From Vanilla planifolia (lineage: Eukaryota > Streptophyta > Magnoliopsida > Asparagales > Orchidaceae), in assembly GCA_023846275.1 (NCBI GenBank), contig CM043877.1, positions 15,607,107 to 15,671,106 on the forward strand: a DNA stretch of 64,000 nt, in the 5' to 3' direction. Shown here piece after piece: positions 28,038 to 40,900 of the stretch. The position numbers and the translations under genes are program-made. Each line of letters starts with the position of its first letter. Within the stretch, counting starts at the first letter, position 1. The notes under the pieces were generated by a model. The model made no database searches and had not been told where the DNA came from. It worked only from the letters and a program-made list of their open reading frames with translations.

Positions 28038-28286
28038 ATGCGTAGGGTTCTGCGTTTGGACGCCGTTGGGAGGTTGCGGATAAGGAAGCAAGACACTGTC
28101 GGAAGGTTTGCGTTCTTATCGAGTTTCTATCGTGGTCTTTTATTAACCTTCGGAAGTACTTTCCGGACATGTTTTGAGTACTTCGGAATGATATATGCTC
28201 AGCCGGCTGCAAATGTCGATTCTCCTTTCGATACTAACGTGGTGACGAATTTATTGATTATCAATCTTTTGGAGGTGTTGGCATGA
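28038..28286 (+). CDS. Possible small protein gene, 82 codons, unrecognised
   Basis: An ORF opening MRRVLRLDAVGRLRIRKQ in a local patch of clearly higher GC than its neighbours, ending LLIINLLEVLA. The N-terminal 35 residues are rich in Arg and Leu with few acidic residues, compatible with a mitochondrial targeting peptide; that is inference only. A cysteine and aromatic residues follow (FRTCFEYFGMIY). I do not recognise the family, see no clear promoter, and cannot exclude an exon of a larger gene, a pseudogene or a chance ORF. An overlapping minus-strand ORF at 27952-28212 is the weaker reading. Confidence 0.3.
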   Translation: MRRVLRLDAVGRLRIRKQDTVGRFAFLSSFYRGLLLTFGSTFRTCFEYFGMIYAQPAANVDSPFDTNVVTNLLIINLLEVLA

Positions 28287-29269
28287 AATTTTGCAGATGT
28301 GTTTTCTGAGTCTTTTTGTTTCGGATGAAATTGTATTTTTTGGCTGGTCTATTTGCCTGTTTTCAACTGTTGATTTACCCCTTTTGTAGAGCATGAGCTT
28401 AGGCCCAACTTATAAAATGAGAACAGTGCGATTGTGAATTTGTGAAGGCCATGTAAAACAAGCTACAAACCCTGGAAGTTAAGCCAAAAAACAGTACTGT
28501 GCCAATCAGAACTTGGTCAAGCAGTTAAAGAGACTTCAAAGGGGGGCCTTGAATAAAGAAGCTAAATTTCAACTGGAGATAATTTGAATGAAGTGGCATG
28601 AGAAAATGATGATAGCTTCCACCTTTGGCCATGTTTGAGACAAAGAAAGTCACAAAAGAAAAGGAAAGCTTGGTGTGCCACTTGAAAGTTAATCAGAGAA
28701 TTCTCATGATATAAGTGAGAAATGGTGCATCAGAAAAAGTTTCTTATCGAGAATTTGTTTGTTAAATTCTAAGAAACCTAGCTATTTGGGAATTTGTAGG
28801 GTGTTGCATGGTATAGGGGGTTATTGGTAAACAAAACATTTGCTAAAAAAAGCTTTTTTGATCAAAAGCCAATTTGAGAAATTGACATAAAAAAGCCTTC
28901 TCCATCAAGGAGAGACCCTATTTATGAGAAAATGGATAAAGTTACGAAACACTTATTGTGACTTATCTTCTTTTTATTTGTACTTTTGAATGCTGATGAA
29001 AATTTTTGAAATGTTCTGAATTTTATTTAAATGTTAATGTTTGTGATAGTTTTTTTATATAAGGTTATTTTTTTGGATATATTCATGATACTCATGCTCA
29101 ATGGTACTTCTTAATTAGATTATTTTCATAAATTGAAGACACATAATAATTTTAATAAAAAAAAGTTTATCCTTTGCTCATGGCTTCATAGGAAATCATT
29201 GAATGTAACTCAACTACATGTGTGTGGGCTCCCTTGTAAATTTTTCGAATGATTTTGTTACATCGACTT
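28287..29269. other. Gene-free stretch left of the nested retroelements
   Basis: No gene is visible. By position it could contain the 3' LTR of the minus-strand element whose integrase end lies at about 29.9-30.2 kb, but I found no matching copy near 42 kb to prove this. Confidence 0.3.
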
Positions 29270-29745
29270 CCCTTGCTCAATCATTATTTCTTGAGATAAA
29301 TCTTAGGGAGTGGGACGCCCATGGGTCGTAATACCTTCTTAAAGCCTCTTTTTGTATTTTTCAAGACAGATCTTAAGGACAATGATGCATATAAGTTGTA
29401 GCCTTACTTAGGGACTTTTTATCTTCAAAAGTTTTCCTAAGATAAATCTCATAGATTAGTGCTCCAATTGCTTTTAGCCTCTTTGGGAAGCTTTTTGTTG
29501 TCAAAAGTTTTCTCGAGACAAATTTCGAGTTCTTCGGCACCCATGGGCTGGATCTCTCCTTGGTGGCATTTGTCATTGAAATTTTCCTTATATGGATCTT
29601 AAAGTCCAAGGCACTCATGAGCCATAGCCTTTATCTTAAGGCTTTTATTGTCAAAATGTTGCCCGAGGTGGATCTCAAGGGCTAGTGTAGTTATTGGGTC
29701 TTTGAGCTTTTTTGTCATGACTTTTTTTTTCCTTAAAAGAAATGT
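29270..29745 (-). repeat. Tandem array, about 6 units of about 75 bp
   Basis: Six diverged units are aligned by a recurring 'gataaatctta/gacagatctta/ggatctcaag' anchor near 29294, 29365, 29441, 29517, 29591 and 29667, a step of 71-76 bp. Units share 'CCCATGGG'-like, 'TCAAAAGTTTTC' and 'AGCCT' blocks. A 75-bp step is 25 codons, so the minus strand stays partly open (81- and 60-codon frames), but these show no protein-like signature. The array lies just downstream, in minus orientation, of the integrase end of a Tat/Ogre-like element, where arrays of this kind are known in the 3' untranslated region. Confidence 0.75.
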
Positions 29746-30243
29746 TGAAGCAGAAGTTATCATTAATTTGATAAAGGTCATGTAAAGAAATTTTTTAAAT
29801 CATTCCAACTGTTCTTTTTAATTTTGTTGATTTCTATAGTCTTGTAGAGCATTATAATATTCTCAAATACTTTTTTATTGTTGTTTACCTTTGCTTTCGC
29901 TTTAGTTTAGCTCTCAATCAAGTTTCTTGCAAACTATCAAGATCCAATGATTACATTTCATTCCAGCGCATCATTACTTGGGATTTTCTTGAGAGTTCAA
30001 GTAGCATGAATTCAGTGGTTCCATGGTTGAGAGAAAAGGGCGTTTCTCTTGTCGTTGTGGAAGAGGATGTACAATATACAAGGAAGCTCATCTTCTTATG
30101 TACCTTTTTTTTCCTAGTAAAGGCTTTAACAGTTTTAGAATGTTTTTATTTGCCATCTTTGCTTGCTAATTTGACTTAGGATGGTTTATTGATCAATATT
30201 TCAATGTTATCCTATAGATAAATATTGTTTTATTGTTAGTCAT
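29746..30243 (-). mobile_element. Ty3/gypsy (Tat/Ogre-like) fossil, integrase end (left part)
   Basis: On the minus strand the C-terminal half of a Ty3/gypsy integrase is legible, with the phrase ETPFSL followed about 40 residues later by a leucine-rich LDLDSLQE segment, typical of the Tat/Athila branch. It is the downstream portion of the element whose RNase H, RT, protease and gag remains lie at 37966-42000; the two parts are separated by the nested element at 30244-37965. The element is broken, with many breaks, and old. Confidence 0.75.
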
Positions 30244-31106
30244 TGTAACGACTTGGCGACCATAAGCACTTAAAGGTATGGATTTTTTGTATTTGACAAA
30301 ATAAATACAAAATAGTTGAAATTAAGATATGAATGTAAATTTGAATATGTTTAATTTAGGGATTAATTTTGGTCATTGTTACATAATTGTTGAAGCATTT
30401 ATTGAATTTTAATTAATTTTTAAAGTTATTAGAAAAATGATATTAAAATAATAATAATAATAATAAAATAAATAAATAAAATCGGGATATATATTTATAT
30501 ATATCTTAATCACTCTTAAACTCTTGACATTTTCCCAAAGGGTCCTTGATGCAAGCTAGGGTTTCATTGGAGGTGGTGATTTCAAGAGGCAAATCGACGA
30601 AATCTAGTCACCGAACAACCATTGTGGAAGGTTGAGCTGACGATCAAGAGAGGCGATGCAAAGGAAAGAAACTTCAGTTGTGATAATCGAATAGAAACTT
30701 AGTTAGAAGGTGTGAGGTCTTCTATCGTCAAAAATCAAAGCAAAGAGGTGGTGATTCGAAGCACAAAAAAAGGTGAAGATTGAAAAAGGTAAGCTTTTGC
30801 AGCATCTGTTCCTTTGCGTTTTGATTTCTGTTGGTATGCATCACTTATGGTTTTGTGTTTTTGTGATTTTCATCGACATGTATGCATAAGAGTTTTCAGC
30901 TTGCCACGGAATTTTAAAAGAAATAAAAAATGATAATGAAAGTAGGATGATTTTCCTCACCCCCATTCCATAGTAAACCAGTGAGAAAAATACAACAAAA
31001 GAAAGAAAAAAATAATAAATAAAATAATATAATAATAAATAAAAAAGGAAGAAAAAATAATAAATAAAATAATATAATAAAAAAGGAAGAGAAAAAAATA
31101 GAACTG

Positions 31107-31144
<38 letters not shown>

Positions 31145-32690
31145 AAAGGGGAACAATCAACAAAAAATGGTATGGTAAATTTATTTTAAATAGAAAAAAA
31201 TGATAAGGATAGTTGTAAATATTATTTATTGTAAATTGTTGATAAATATTTGTAGTAACTAGTTGCCAATAAAGAAAATTTATGAATTATTTTTATATAT
31301 AGAAAATGTTGAATTGAAGGCTATAAGTTAGAAAGAAAGAACTTCTGTTAAAAATAAGGAACTCTACTTAGAGTGAGTTTAATTTCAATGTTACTTAATG
31401 AAGTATTTACATATAGGTTGACGAGCTTATTTGAAAAATATTTTATTATTATATTTTTAGTAAGTGGAAATTACAATAACTAAAAAATATTATCGAACTG
31501 TAACTAAATTCGATGAGAAATATATAGGGCCAGTATCTTCATATGATTATTATTGATCTGATACATGTTGGGTGTTACGAATTATAGGATTTGATTTAAG
31601 TAGATTATAAATTTTTTGTTGAAAATGAAGGAGAAATGAAAGATAAAGGAATTAAGAAGTCATTGAAAACCAAAGTAAGTGGATTTAATTATTTGTGATG
31701 TAAGTATGATTATCTTTAATATGACATGATATTCATGATGCACGATTTGTATATTCTGATAGTATGATACATAATAAAAAAGAAAGATAAAAGATAAACA
31801 TATAACATGATAGGTGATAAAGATAATAAGATTAAATATCTTATTAAAAAAGAAAAAAAAAAAAAATTTGCTTGGACTTATCCCTATGATTTTATAATAT
31901 GTGATGAACATTAACATAAGATTTAGGGCATAACAGACACTGATTTGATACTGGGTCATGAGATAATATCAAAAACCTCTTTCGATACTACTTAAACTTA
32001 GTGTAAGGACGAGATATAGAGATGATATGTAATTATATGATTGGCTAGTCATGCCTATGGGTAAAGGTTTGGAGATGTGAGATGTTACAAATGAAATGAC
32101 ATATGATTAGGATATGTGGTAAAGTTCTATGAAAAATATTTAGGGTCTAATTAAAAAGGAAAAGAAAAAAAAAGAAAAAATATATAATATACAATAAAAG
32201 AGCAAAAATATGTGTGCATAGTTGATTTATATAGTATATTATTATTCCTATTTTTATATATATGAATTTTACTTATATGTTATGTTGATATTATAATTAT
32301 CATATTTAATATTATTCTTTTATCATATTTTATTATTTATTCATGTAGAATTCACTTACTAGATATTTTATGTTTATCTTTAATTTATATTATTGGACAT
32401 GTCATAGATCTACACAGAGAGGGTACTTAAAGTGTCATGTAAGATTTGTGACTTAACATCTTATGTATATTGATGTTATTGTAGTTATCGTGCTTCTGAG
32501 TTTAAAAAAAGAACATTTATGCATGTGTTTTATTTTATTGTAATAAAATTAGTTTAATATCATGATAAATTATTTTATTATTTTTGTCACATCTATCTAT
32601 AGTTGTTTTATGTCTTTACATCAAGATGTGATGTTTTGATTTACTATACTATTAGTTAGTAATGGTAGTGAATGATAGATGGGGAGTGAC
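30244..32690 (+). repeat. 5' LTR of the nested Ty3/gypsy element
   Basis: The start is fixed by alignment with the 3' copy (TGTAACGACTT against TATAACGACTT, then a shared AAGCACTTAAAGGTA). Similarity to the 3' copy is also clear at 30540-30740 and at 31570-31705. The right end near 32690 is inferred from a GGGGAGTGACA ending followed by text resembling a decayed initiator-tRNA primer site. It contains an A-rich block and a (TA)n run at 31106-31144. Confidence 0.65.
31106..31144. repeat. (TA)n microsatellite within the 5' LTR
   Basis: A TA run with one G interruption, next to a GGAAGA/AATAAAATAAT-rich block. The minus-strand ORFs across it are low-complexity artefacts. Confidence 0.9.
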
Positions 32691-35600
32691 AAAGTAGATT
32701 AGAATCAATGATTATTAGAATTGAGAATTTAAGTGAGGATACTAGCACAACTTGTACATGATATATATGTTCTAAAGTAAATTATTTTACATAAATATTA
32801 CATTTGATAAAAATATTGAATATTAATATATGAAATTTTGTTAAATCAAGATTTAAGAATAAGAAGATTATAAAAAGAAGGATCTCCAAATGTGTAAGAA
32901 GTTGATAATTTGAATATCTCAATATAAGTGACATCGTTGTTCTCACAAACATATGAGGGTGCAGGAAGAAAGTTTCATATTGGATAAAATTTTTGATTAG
33001 TTTTATCAAACATTCTCTTTATTTTGTTGGAGGCTCAGATCCTTTGGTAACAAAAAGATAAATAAGACATATGAATAGAATTTTTTATGGCATGGATTGA
33101 CTTGAGCATAAAAGAGTTTCTCTAATTACTATGATACAGAAGGATTATGCTGTAAATTGGTGGGAATCATGCTAATTGATTAGATTTTGTAGTAAGCCTA
33201 TGAAAGAAATTGCATGATAAGAATTTGTAAAGGATTTTGAAAAATGTTATATTTTTGTCTTTTAGAGAAAAATGTGGGTAGCCTTGTTAGAGTTGGCTCA
33301 GAATGATCTTACAATATTTGAATATGAAAAGAAGTTTAATACTATAGTATGGAATATTTTTGACATAATAAGGTTCTGAAGAATAGCATTGCTTTACGTT
33401 GCACAAGGGCTTAAGGTATGATATTAAAGTTACTTTGGTTTTATACAAATTTTTTTATTTCTTTGATCTAATTGAGAATGTCATACTAGTGGAATAGAAT
33501 TTGCAATCATTAGAATCTTATAAAAAGAAAAAGAAAAAGAAAAAACAAACTTAGATAGGCAAAGATACAACTTCTTACAAGAAATGTTTTAAAATGTTTT
33601 TAAGAGATAAGAAATTTGGTTATGAAAAATTAAGATCTGACATTAGCAAAAGCAAGACAGATACGAAGACAACTAGAAAGGCCCCCTTAATGTTTTGAAT
33701 ATGATAAATTTTATAATGGAGTTTGTTGGTACAGGAAGAGTGGATAGATTGATGTTTTCCTTGTAGGGAGGTAGGCCATATTGCTAAGTTATGTTCCCAA
33801 GTCAGTATTGTATCTGAGATAACTTCAGTACTTGTTTGTTTTAGTGGTGTTAAAGGTAGAGTCAAATATAGAGGCATTGTATTTACCTCAGGGTCTAAAG
33901 GTACTAATAGGGGGTAGTTGACAAATAGAGGTGGTCAGCAAAGAGTTTATATAATCATAGTAGGAGGCCACCCACTCCACTGATGTTATATTACATATTT
34001 TATTTTTTCAGCATATTCCATTATCAATTTTTTTTTTATAACAGAGTATTCCACTCATTATTTCTCAGCATGTATGTGATGCTCTATCTATGAAATTACA
34101 ATATTTGAAAACTGTATTATTGGTTAAATTATCTGATGGTATTGAAATTAAAGTTGAAAAATATGTTAATAGACATGTAGATATACAAAAGAATAAATTT
34201 TCTTTAAATTGATAATTCTATCTCTGAAAAAAAATTGATATTATTTTGGATATGACTGATTGGTGAAACACCAAGTGAAAATTGATTGTGTAAAGAAAAG
34301 AGTAAAGTTGAAAATCTAGATTAATGAAGAAGCGATTTATTATAAAGAAGAAAAATAATTTTCTTTTATATTCATATTAAAAGCACACAAATTGATACTA
34401 AAAGGATATGAATGATTTTTGTTATTTGTGATAGTTATAGTTCAAAATTTGAAAAATCTCAAGGTGTTCTTGTTATCTGTGAATATCCTGATTGTTTTAA
34501 GAAGAATTGTTAGTATTATTTTCAGGTAAAGAAATAGAATTTGAAATTCAATTGATACTAGGAGCAGAACCTATATCTAAAATACCATATAGAATGATAC
34601 TTGTAGAATTGTAAGAAGTGAAAATTTAGATTCATGAATTGTTAGATAATGGTTTTATTAGACTCAATGTGTCTTCGTGGGGAGTATCTATTTTATTTAT
34701 AAAGAAGAAAGATGACGATTTATGAATGTGCATTGATTATAAGGAGTTAAATAAAATTACTATTAAAATCAATATCATTTACCTCGTATTGATGATTTAT
34801 TGATTAATTATAGAATACTATGATTTTTTTTAAAAGTAGATCTGAGGTATGGTTATCACCAGCTGAAAATAAAGAAGGCATATCTAAGACCTACAACGTT
34901 CATGGATTTGGTGGATAGAATATTGAAGAAATATCTCGATCAGCTTGTGATTGAATTTATTAATGATATTCTTATATATCCAGAAGCATTGAAGATCATA
35001 TTGAGCATTTAGATACTGTGTTTGCATGCACATCAACAGAATGTTAAAGTTTTGAACTATAAATTTTAGTTATCTAAAATAACATTTTTAAGACATTGTT
35101 AATGCAAAAGTGATTTCTATGAATCTTTAGAAAATAAAGACTATTGTACATCGACATCAACTTACAAATGTAAATAAGGTTAAAAGTTTTCTAGATTTGG
35201 CAAATTATTACCAAACATTTATATAGGGTTTTTCTCAAATTACTGTACCTTTGTTTGGACTAATTCAAAAAACTATGAAATGTGAATGAAATTTTTCTTA
35301 TGAGAAGAGTTTTCATAAATTGAAAAAAAAAGTTAACATCAGTTTTAATGTTCATTTTGTTTGAAGGAACTAAGGGTTATCAAATTTATAATGATGTATC
35401 ATTATAAAGATTGGGTTGTGTTTTAATGTAGTTTAGAAAAGTGATATCATATGCTCTCAAAAAATTAAAATCATATGAAAATAATTATTTAGTTTATGAT
35501 CTAAAACTGAATGTAATTATTTTTGTTTTGAAAATATAGAGACATTATCTTTATAGAGTGAAATGTGAAGTATTGATTAACTATCAAAGTTTGAAATATA

Positions 35601-37273
35601 TTTTTATTTAGAAAGAATTAAATTTGAGACAAAAAAGATAGTTTGAATTCATTAAAGATTATGATATGAAAATTATTTATTATCTAAGTAAATATGGTTT
35701 TGATATTCAGATCAAGAAAACACATCTTAATTTGATTATGGCTTGAACTGATAAAAAAAAATATCATTTGAAATTGATAATTTGTTATTAAAAAAAGAAA
35801 TACATAGGAATATATAATTATTATATTAATTATCTATCAAATTGGATTAGAAAAAATCCATTAAAGAAGATCAACTTTAGGATGAATAACGTCAAAAATT
35901 TATTCAAAAAGCCATAGATGGTTGGGTATCTGATTTTACTTCAGATGAAAATAATGTCTTGAGATTTTAAGACTGTTTATATATTTTTAATCATCAGTAA
36001 AAAAAGTTTATAGTTTCAAATATACTATTCATCCTGAAGGGGCAAAAATATCAAAAACTAAAACAACAATATTGGTGTGCTGATTTGAAAAGAGATATGA
36101 TAAAATGTGTTAAAAAATGTCTAATCTTTTAACAGGTGAAAGAAGAATCATAAAAATTTAGTGGGTTATTATAAGCTTCGCCCATTCCTAAATGAAAATA
36201 AAAAAGTATTGCTATAAATTTTGTTGTAAGATTACTTAGATCACCCGCAATACATGATTATATATGAGTGATAATTGGTAGGTTAACAAAATCTATACAT
36301 TTCTTAGGAATAAAGGTGTTATATATATAGCAAAAAGGTTATCTCGTATATATTTGCAACAGATTACAAAATTGCATAACGTGTTGAAAAAAATTATATC
36401 TAATAGAGATCTAAAATTTACATCTCATTTTTGGAAAAATGCACATCAAGCTTTTGGTATGTAATTAAAATTTTCTACAATGTTTCACCTATGAGCAAAT
36501 GACTAAACAAAGAACAATTAAAGTCTTAAAGATTTATTGAAATTATGTATTATATTTTAGAAAAGATTGGTAGTCATGTACCTTTAGTTGGATTTATATA
36601 CAATAATAACTATCAAACTACAATTGGGATGACTCGTTATGAAGCTCTATATTAAAAAAATATCAATCTTCGTTATGCTGGTTTGAGAGTAGAGAAAATC
36701 AACTTATTGGGGTTTAATTTCATTGATGATGTCACAGAAAAAGTGAAATTGATTAAAGAAAGAATTCAAACTATTCAAGATAAACAAAAAAATATTTTGA
36801 CAACAGTCATAAGAATGTTGTGTTTCAAGTAAGTGATTATTTTATTTATCAAAGTCAACCCACTGAATATATTTTTAAATTTGATAAAAAAATTAAAACT
36901 TAAATATATTGATCATTTCTAGATTTTAGAAAGGCTACGACAAGTGACTTACATAATTTCTTTACAAGTACAATTTGTTAGAATTCATGATGTATTTTAT
37001 GTATCTTTTCTACAAAAATATTTTTTTGATTCAACACATATAATCAAATATGATATAAAAATAATTAAAATTCAATTATATATGGTATATTAGGCAAAAC
37101 CAATTATGATTTTGGATCAAAAAAAATGTATTAAAAAACAAAGTAATTCTTATAATTAGAGTATTATGGTAGAATTATACTGATATAAACAACCTAAAAA
37201 GTAAAAGCAGCTATGAAAGATCAATACTCTAATTTATTTTGAAATTTAGGGACGAAATTTTTTGAGGAAAGAT

Positions 37274-37965
37274 TATAACGACTTGTTGCCTGTAAGCACT
37301 TAAAGGTACGAGTTTTTATTATTGGATGAAATAAATGCCATATAGTTGAAATTAAGATGTGAATGTGAATTCGAATATGGCTAATTTAGCGCTTAATTTT
37401 GGTCTTTGTCACATAGTTTTTTGAGTCTGTTAAATTTTAATTAAATTTTGAAGTCATTAGAAAAATAATATTAAAATAATAATAATAATAATAAATAAAA
37501 TATAAATAAGTAAAATTGTGGTCTATATTTATATCTTAATCCCTTTTAAAGCCTTGAAATTTTTTTTTAAGGGTCCCCAACGCGAGCTAGGGTTTTGCGA
37601 GAGGCAGTAATTCTTAGAGGCTAATATGCGAAATTGTCACCAGATGGCCGGTGTAGAAGGTTGAGTCGGCGATCAAGAGACGAGTCATAAGTGATAGAAA
37701 CCATGGTTCTGGTAATCGAACAAAAATCTAGTTGAGCAGTCGTGGGATTTCTGTCTCTAGAAATCAAAGTTGAGAGGAAATAAATAAGATTAGTGTTTTT
37801 ATATGATCCTTATCAATGTTAATATATAAAGTGTTACAAATTGTTGAAATTGATTTAGATTATAATTTTTTTTTGTAAAAAAAGTAAAGGAGAAAATGAA
37901 AGATAAAAGAATTGAGAGATTATCGAAAACCATGATAGGAAAACTCAATTATTTATGATGTAAGT
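37274..37965 (+). repeat. 3' LTR of the nested Ty3/gypsy element
   Basis: Begins right after the purine tract and aligns with the 5' LTR from its first base. Similarity ends at about 37965 (shared ATTTRTGATGTAAGT), corresponding to about 31705 in the left copy, so this copy is much shorter than the 5' one. Confidence 0.75.
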
Positions 37966-40900
37966 CGACATGAAAATGAACAAATAAATTCTTTCTACTT
38001 CTCTCAATTTCCAACACTGGGATGTTCTTAATATCGTAGATATTGGTCATATTAAAATTGATGGGGTTGCCAAACTTTGCCAAATCGTTGTTGACTCGAT
38101 TCTCAATTCTTGGTATATGATAGATATCGATGAAGTCAAATTCCTTAAAGAAATTAAGTAGCTGTTTTTACCTTTTAATTAACGCATCCCTCATTTTATA
38201 CTACACATTTTGGTTTCATAAACCTCTTGGACTTGGTTTATGATTGAGAACCATTGTTTACCACACATCTCTTATCTATGAGTCGAAATGCAAATGTTAA
38301 ACCAACCAACAATGCTTCACATTCAACTTTATTGTTTATGTCATCAAGCAATTTGAATTGGTTGTTGGATAATTACTCCTTTAGGACTAGTGAAAACAGC
38401 TTTGATAACACTACAATGCTTGCCAAAAGAACCCTCCACAAACATTTTCCAACTCCAAATTTGGTCCCCAACATTAGAAATTACAAGAGATACCCCATCA
38501 AGGAGAAAATAAGTCAAGGCCTAGGCCTGGGCTCTAAATGGCCACCTTAGATTGTAAGTAATGTCTCATTCTGAAAATTGTGTCATTTTTGGATTAGATC
38601 TAACATGTTAAGAGAATGTGGAAGGGGCTTGTTGGTCATTAACATAGTTTAATATTGTGAAATGTTTTGTTAACCTTCTTAATGCCATGACTAATACTAA
38701 AACAATCTTTTCTAGAGGATTATAATAAGTTTGTACGAGTTTTAGCACATCACTTGTATAAATTGTTTTTGGACATTTTTTTTAAAAATGAACTTTTATT
38801 TTATAGAGCAAGGGCTTACAATGATGGGTGATAATGCTATAGACAAATGAAGGTGGTCTAGTTGGCTGCTACATAAGTACTATGCCTCTTAGGCTCTGAG
38901 CATCTGATTTGGTCAATCTTGTCTTATACGTTGTTCTTATATAAGGGTTTTAAATGCTATCCAATTTGATGAGTGTCTTATAGTATTTGAATATCATTTG
39001 AATTACTTTTTGGACTTCGTCTCTTATTGAATTATGATTAACGAATTATGATTAACTATTAACTTTTTTTGAGATGACCAAATAACGATATGATGATTCT
39101 TATAGGTCTAATAGAAATCGGCAGTGCTGATAAATACTTTTTGAATGCCTGAAAATTTTTCTCACAATACTCAATCTATCAAGGAGATTTGCAAAATTTT
39201 TCAATTTTCTTGTAAGTCGTGAAATAAATTGATTAAGACGTCATTCTCTTTCAAATGTTGAACTTATTGAAGCTTCTTTAGAGAAAGGCATGTTAGTAAT
39301 GACTATAACCTTCTCTTCTCGAGATTTATGTCAATGCCTTTGTCTAATATGAGAAAACAAGGAACATTTCTAAATAGTATTTGAATATGGACTTGAGCTA
39401 GGCGAGCCTTATATATTTCATTGGAAAGTCTTGATGTTTTTTGTTAAAATTTGAAGTGTTTGGAGAAGGATTTGCTCTTGACAGAAATATCATCAGCATA
39501 GATCTCAATATTCCTTCCTATCTACAATTAGAATGCATTATGCATTATCCATTGGAAAGTAGCCTCCACATTTTAAAGTCCAATTAATGTAGCATAATAT
39601 TTTGAAGTCAATAATCATTTTTTTGTCATTGAGTTTTGCCATTTCAATTTGATTATACTCTAAGAATGTATCCAAAAAGCTAAGATAATGATGCTCAATA
39701 GTGGCATCCACAAGAGGGCGTCGCAAGGAAGTGTTATGTGTCTCGGCGATTGGAGTTATTTGGACACATGTAATCAACAAACATCCTCCACCTCTCACTC
39801 ATTTTTTTTATGAGAACCTTGTTAGAAATCTACTCAAGATTATTATTATATGGGTCAGATGAATTTTGCTTGAAGGAGCTTGTTGGCTTCTTGTTAGGCA
39901 ATGACTTACCTTTCCAAGCTAATGGGCAGTTTTTTTCTCTCGAACTGGTGTGACTTTGTTTTTTATGTTGAGTTGATGCTTCTTAGTTACCGATTCGATC
40001 CAAGCTTATTTGTGCGGGAGCATTCAAAGACATCGATATGCTCAGCAACACTAAGAGGCTTCCGTCTCAAGATTAGTTACTTTAGAATCAATATTTACAA
40101 GTTTGTCATAGATGTTTACATCAATTTTGCACTATGCAACATACTTTGAATATGGTTTAACAACTTTCATATTCATCTTCTCTTTCATTTCTTTGAGTGC
40201 GAGGTATTGTTTCTTTAATTGCAATGAATTTCCTTTGTCAACTGCTACCCCCTTGGTGTAAGGAATTTTAGGTATAATGCAAGGTGGAGGAAATGCCTTG
40301 AAATTGATTTAGAGCTTCAATCCCCAATACAACATCGTGTGATGATGGAGCCTTTGCAATGACAAAGTTAGTCATGTCCATAGCATTCAAGTATTTGGTA
40401 GTCAATATGAATGGAAGAGTAAATAAGCCTTGGGATAAGCTACTTCTTTGGAAATTTCAGTGGGGATGCCGAGTATTGGTGCAAACAAAATCCTTAAAGA
40501 GATCCATCATCTGGAAAGCATCAAGGAAAGGAACATTTTTTGAGCTTCCTAGGCATTGATCTCGACATTTGCAATGAATTTTAATATCAGAAAGGCTTCA
40601 TTGAAGAAGTTATTGAGAGGTGGGAAAGCCTCCACTATAAAGGTGATCTTAATCTTGCTCAATGGGCTCTGAGGAGGATTAGTGATTGAGATTGATTCTA
40701 CCATCTTCAAGCTCGACTTTTTTTGGTCGATATCTTATCACAAGAGATGATTCATACAGTGCTAATCAATTTCTTTCCCCTTTTATTATTGGCATGTGGA
40801 GCCGACAGAACTTCAAGAGGTATGTTATACTCGGGTCATTTGCACCAACTTTATCTATTGTTGGGCTTTTTGTGTCTCTACTCTTATAGTTATCCTTCTT

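Larger units (their letters stand above)
30244..37965 (+). mobile_element. Nested Ty3/gypsy retrotransposon fossil with both LTRs
   Basis: A plus-strand element sits inside an older minus-strand one. The 5' LTR begins TGTAACGACTT at 30244 and probably ends near 32690. The 3' LTR begins TATAACGACTT at 37274, directly after a GAGGAAAGAT purine tract. Between them lie gag remains (from about 33000), a protease-like part (about 34100-34260), reverse transcriptase (about 34540-35010), RNase H (about 35330-35600) and integrase plus C-terminal region (about 36050-37200). By eye about one fifth of positions differ between the LTRs, so the insertion is old, of the order of several million years or more. 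It is broken in all coding parts, with many breaks. The LTR start and long LTRs suggest a chromovirus of the Tekay/Del kind; that assignment is inference. Confidence 0.85.

Noticed and set aside
29373-29781. Minus-strand ORFs over the 75-bp array as a repeat-protein gene
   Set aside because: Openness follows from a period close to 25 codons. The units show no conserved residues typical of a repeat protein, and the location fits a retroelement 3' untranslated array.
30914-31163. Two minus-strand ORFs rich in Phe, Tyr and Ile that look like membrane proteins
   Set aside because: They are translations of A-rich and TA-repeat sequence inside an LTR, low complexity only.
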